Assembly (NCBI GenBank): GCA_029548025.1
Contig: JAKPOE010000471.1
Coordinates: 1-8,782, forward strand
Source: Spirochaetota bacterium
GTDB taxonomy: Bacteria; Spirochaetota; UBA4802; UB4802
Length of the DNA stretch: 8,782 nucleotides
Reading direction: 5' to 3'
The position numbers and the translations under genes were made by a program. The notes beneath the pieces were generated by a model. That model did not search any database, was not told the DNA's origin, and worked only from the letters and a program-made list of their open reading frames with translations. This document shows positions 7,491 to 8,782 of this stretch, piece by piece. The first letter of the stretch is position 1, and each line of letters opens with the position of its first letter.

Positions 7491-7527
7491 GTCAATATAA
7501 CAGCACAAACAAAAGCTACAGACGAGC
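7470..7527 (-). promoter_or_regulatory. Candidate antiterminator pairing in the DAHP synthase leader
   Basis: CGTCTGT (7524-7518, last leader codons and first stop base) can pair with GCAGGCG (7482-7476) in seven contiguous pairs, two of them G-U. GCT (7527-7525) can add pairing with AGC (7472-7470) across a 3-nt bulge. This would take bases from the 5' arm and loop of the attenuator. A ribosome stalled on the aromatic codons would leave 7527-7518 free, while one reaching the stop would cover it. The complementarity is visible; the mechanism is inferred. Confidence 0.45.
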
Positions 7528-7564
7528 TTTGTTATAAAAATAATAAAACCAAAAATAGCTTTTG
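7510..7564 (-). repeat. Leader inverted repeat enclosing the aromatic codons
   Basis: On the minus strand CAAAAGCTA (7564-7556) is the exact reverse complement of TAGCTTTTG (7518-7510). Its 37-nt loop holds almost exactly the aromatic codons, and its 3' arm starts with the leader stop codon. A smaller alternative, AAAGCT (7530-7525) with AGCTTT (7517-7512), shares that 3' arm and exposes CGTCTGT in a 7-nt loop. The two are mutually exclusive, as expected for a switching leader. Confidence 0.7.
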
Positions 7565-7593
7565 CCTGTAATGTTATATACAATTATATTCAT
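7516..7593 (-). CDS. Aromatic-rich leader peptide of the DAHP synthase gene
   Basis: A 25-codon open frame, too small for routine annotation, contains eight consecutive aromatic codons at residues 13-20: Tyr-Phe-Trp-Phe-Tyr-Tyr-Phe-Tyr (7557-7534), plus Tyr6. It ends with TAG (7518-7516), 25 nt before an intrinsic terminator and upstream of the gene for the first enzyme of aromatic synthesis. By analogy with the trp, phe and his attenuators, ribosome stalling on uncharged aromatic tRNAs would favour antitermination. The presence of Tyr, Phe and Trp codons together suggests sensing of all three end products. The ATG at 7593 is chosen because it lies about 30 nt beyond the predicted transcription start; it lacks a clear SD, a weakness of the call. 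The frame stays open upstream to an ATG at 7698, which lies before the candidate promoter. Confidence 0.8.
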   Translation of the reverse strand: MNIIVYNITGKSYFWFYYFYNKARL

Positions 7594-7629
7594 AATATGT
7601 AATGTATTAAAATTAGTAAATTTATTTAC

Positions 7630-7659
7630 ATAAAAATTGCTACATTTAAAAATTGTCAA
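7630..7659 (-). promoter_or_regulatory. Candidate promoter of the DAHP synthase leader transcript
   Basis: On the minus strand a perfect TTGACA (7659-7654) is followed after 18 nt by TTTTAT (7635-7630), a 4/6 -10 match. Transcription from near 7624 would include the whole leader peptide. A perfect TATAAT at 7588-7583 has only a poor -35 (TTTAAT, 7611-7606); use of that box would start transcription inside the leader peptide. Confidence 0.5.
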
Positions 7660-7710
7660 GAGAAAAAATAAAAATTTTTTAATTATCCATAAAATCATTG
7701 ATCAAAATTA

Positions 7711-7739
7711 TTGACATTTCATAAATAATTTTTTATATT
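7711..7739 (+). promoter_or_regulatory. Promoter of the small gene-queH unit
   Basis: TTGACA (7711-7716), a 17-nt spacer and TATATT (7734-7739) make the best promoter match in the window (11 of 12 consensus bases). Initiation near 7746 gives a leader of about 70 nt. It is divergent from the DAHP synthase promoter, about 50 bp away. Confidence 0.75.
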
Positions 7740-7817
7740 TATCTATATTTATTTTAAATTTTTTTAGCGATAGTGTTTAATAATTCATACTGCCCTATGA
7801 AAAAAAGAGGAAAAACA

Positions 7818-8174
7818 ATGAAAAAAAAGAACAAGGCTGCTTTAGGGGTAAATGGATGGTATTTATCCCCTTCTGATAATATTTGTCTGGCTAAATGTAT
7901 TTTTGATGATTTTTACAGAGAAGAGATTAAAGAGATAAATAAACATGAAATTATTGCAAAGATTGCCGATTGTATAGGTCCTGAACCGTCAAACTTATGT
8001 ATAGCTGAGCAGATTTTTGAAAAGATAAAATTTGAAATTGCCAACTTCGTCATTCACCATGAATATAACTGCCAGCGCGGCGTAAATGCTGATTTATTGT
8101 TGTGGCTTGATAGCAAGGTTAACCCTGCAAACCTGAAAAAGTTGAATAATTTTATTGATAAGTATCTTAAGTGA
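7818..8174 (+). CDS. Uncharacterised 118-residue cysteine-containing protein
   Basis: Not recognised as a known family. The protein has a Lys-rich N-terminus, no signal peptide and no membrane segment, and looks mostly helical and cytoplasmic. It holds five cysteines (23, 27, 52, 61, 85), but they do not form a familiar metal motif. An internal duplication is visible: residues 21-32 (NICLAKCIFDDF) align with 59-70 (NLCIAEQIFEKI), sharing N-[IL]-C-[LI]-A-x-x-I-F and about 38 residues apart. The ATG at 7818 is chosen because AGAGG (7806-7810) is 7 nt upstream; the ATG at 7797 and GTG at 7773 in the same frame lack an SD. Its stop overlaps the queH GTG start as GTGA, so the two are probably translationally coupled, and a link to queuosine or tRNA modification is possible but unproven. 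Confidence 0.72.
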   Translation: MKKKNKAALGVNGWYLSPSDNICLAKCIFDDFYREEIKEINKHEIIAKIADCIGPEPSNLCIAEQIFEKIKFEIANFVIHHEYNCQRGVNADLLLWLDSKVNPANLKKLNNFIDKYLK

Positions 8175-8782
8175 AACAAAGGAAAAAACTGCTTCTCCAC
8201 ACGTGTTGTGGCCCATGTTTAACCTATGTCCATTCAATTCTATCTGTTGAACATGAGATAGCGGTTTTTTACTATAATCCAAATATTGCTCCACAAGCAG
8301 AATATGCACAACGATTATCAGAAGTAACGCAATTTGCAGCAACACATAACATTGTACTGCTAACGGGCAGATACAATCAAGCAGATTGGTTTAAAGCAGT
8401 CAGGGATCAAAGATTTTCAGGGGAACTATCGCCACGCTGCTATTTGTGCTATTCTTTCAGATTAAAAGAAACATTTGATGTAGCAAAACAATACAAGTAT
8501 GATGCAGTTTGTACTACGCTATCAGTAAGTCCATATAAAGATGCTGAAAAAATCAATGAGATTGGGCGGTCATTTGCAGAATTGTATGGAATACAATTTA
8601 TTGAAGCGGACTTTAAGCAAAACGGCGGGTATCAGCATTCGATTGTATTGTCAAAACAATATGGCATGTATCGGCAGAAATATTGTGGCTGTGTGTATTC
8701 CAGGCTTGAGAGAAATAAAAATTCATTGTGGTCAATTAAAAGTAATAGTTATAAAAAAAATATGATAACTGCAAACAATAAG
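8171..8782 (+). CDS. queH: Epoxyqueuosine reductase QueH, 3'-truncated by the window edge
   Basis: Reduces epoxyqueuosine to queuosine at the wobble position of tRNAs with GUN anticodons; QueH (DUF208) is the cobalamin-independent replacement for QueG. The 204 visible codons, without a stop, show the family signature: LLLHTCCGPC (7-16), YYNPNIAPQAEYAQR (34-48), PRCYLCYSFRL (88-98), TTLSVSPYKD (115-124) and MYRQKYCGC (166-174). The seven cysteines at 12, 13, 16, 90, 93, 172 and 174 include the expected iron-sulfur and iron ligands. Family length is about 180-220 residues, so little is missing. The start must be the GTG at 8171: an in-frame TAA ends at 8170, and no ATG, GTG or TTG follows before the first Cys-Cys pair. 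The GTG overlaps the upstream stop, with no SD of its own, which points to translational coupling. Confidence 0.94.
   Translation, partial: MKQRKKLLLHTCCGPCLTYVHSILSVEHEIAVFYYNPNIAPQAEYAQRLSEVTQFAATHNIVLLTGRYNQADWFKAVRDQRFSGELSPRCYLCYSFRLKETFDVAKQYKYDAVCTTLSVSPYKDAEKINEIGRSFAELYGIQFIEADFKQNGGYQHSIVLSKQYGMYRQKYCGCVYSRLERNKNSLWSIKSNSYKKNMITANNK

Noticed and set aside
7467..7495. Additional TTGACA (7495-7490, minus strand) as a promoter after the leader peptide
   Set aside because: The sequence 17 nt further (AGCTGG) is not a -10 element and lies inside the terminator stem.
7383..7660. T-box riboswitch upstream of DAHP synthase
   Set aside because: No T-box consensus segment or specifier-loop architecture is visible; the leader peptide model explains the same region better.
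7516..7698. A 60-codon minus-strand frame starting at ATG 7698
   Set aside because: Its first 35 codons are low-complexity AT-rich sequence that spans the candidate -35/-10 region; only the last 25 codons, from ATG 7593, make sense as a leader peptide.
7746..7817. preQ1 riboswitch in the leader of the queH transcript
   Set aside because: The ~70-nt leader is AT-rich, with no recognisable preQ1-type stem-loop plus A-rich tail pairing; no support beyond the downstream gene.
8094..8345. Minus-strand open frame opposite the small gene and queH
   Set aside because: It overlaps the well-supported QueH signature on the other strand and has no recognisable motif; treated as a shadow.

Overview
The window is AT-rich bacterial DNA with compact genes, clear Shine-Dalgarno (SD) sites, TTGACA-type promoters and intrinsic terminators. 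Nothing in it fixes the phylum. The gene set (citrate synthase, a three-gene flavin/iron-sulfur redox operon, a DAG-kinase-like protein, short type I-beta DAHP synthase, QueH) fits a low-GC, possibly anaerobic bacterium. A spirochaete-like or related lineage is only a guess. No mobile element, CRISPR array, tRNA or rRNA was seen.

Layout. (1) 2-982: 3' part of a citrate synthase gene running in from the left edge, closed by a strong terminator. (2) 1107-4773: a co-directional operon of a phytoene-desaturase/retinol-saturase-like FAD protein, an FNR-type reductase with a C-terminal plant-type [2Fe-2S] domain, and an FMN nitronate-monooxygenase/FabK-like protein. It ends at an 11-bp hairpin. (3) 4846-5406, minus strand: an SGNH/GDSL-like protein with altered catalytic blocks. 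It is divergent from (4) 5573-6490, a DAG-kinase-catalytic-domain lipid kinase homologue. (5) 6504-7382, minus strand: DAHP synthase, convergent with (4). (6) 7818-8782: an uncharacterised 118-residue protein overlapping by 4 nt a queH gene that runs off the right edge.

The only gene-poor stretch over 300 bases is 7383-7817, and it is dense in signals. On the minus strand, upstream of DAHP synthase, it holds a candidate promoter, a 25-codon leader peptide with eight consecutive aromatic codons (Tyr-Phe-Trp-Phe-Tyr-Tyr-Phe-Tyr), competing hairpins, a GC-rich intrinsic terminator and a possible SD-masking helix. This has the architecture of ribosome-mediated transcription attenuation responding to aromatic amino acids. 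It sits on the first enzyme of the aromatic pathway, in a form that appears to lack an N-terminal allosteric domain. On the plus strand the same stretch carries a near-consensus promoter for the small gene and queH.

The attenuator is the most striking regulatory element in the window. The redox operon is the most plausible uncharacterised enzyme system: a reductase-ferredoxin fusion that could feed electrons to one or both flavoproteins on an unknown lipid, isoprenoid or enoyl substrate.
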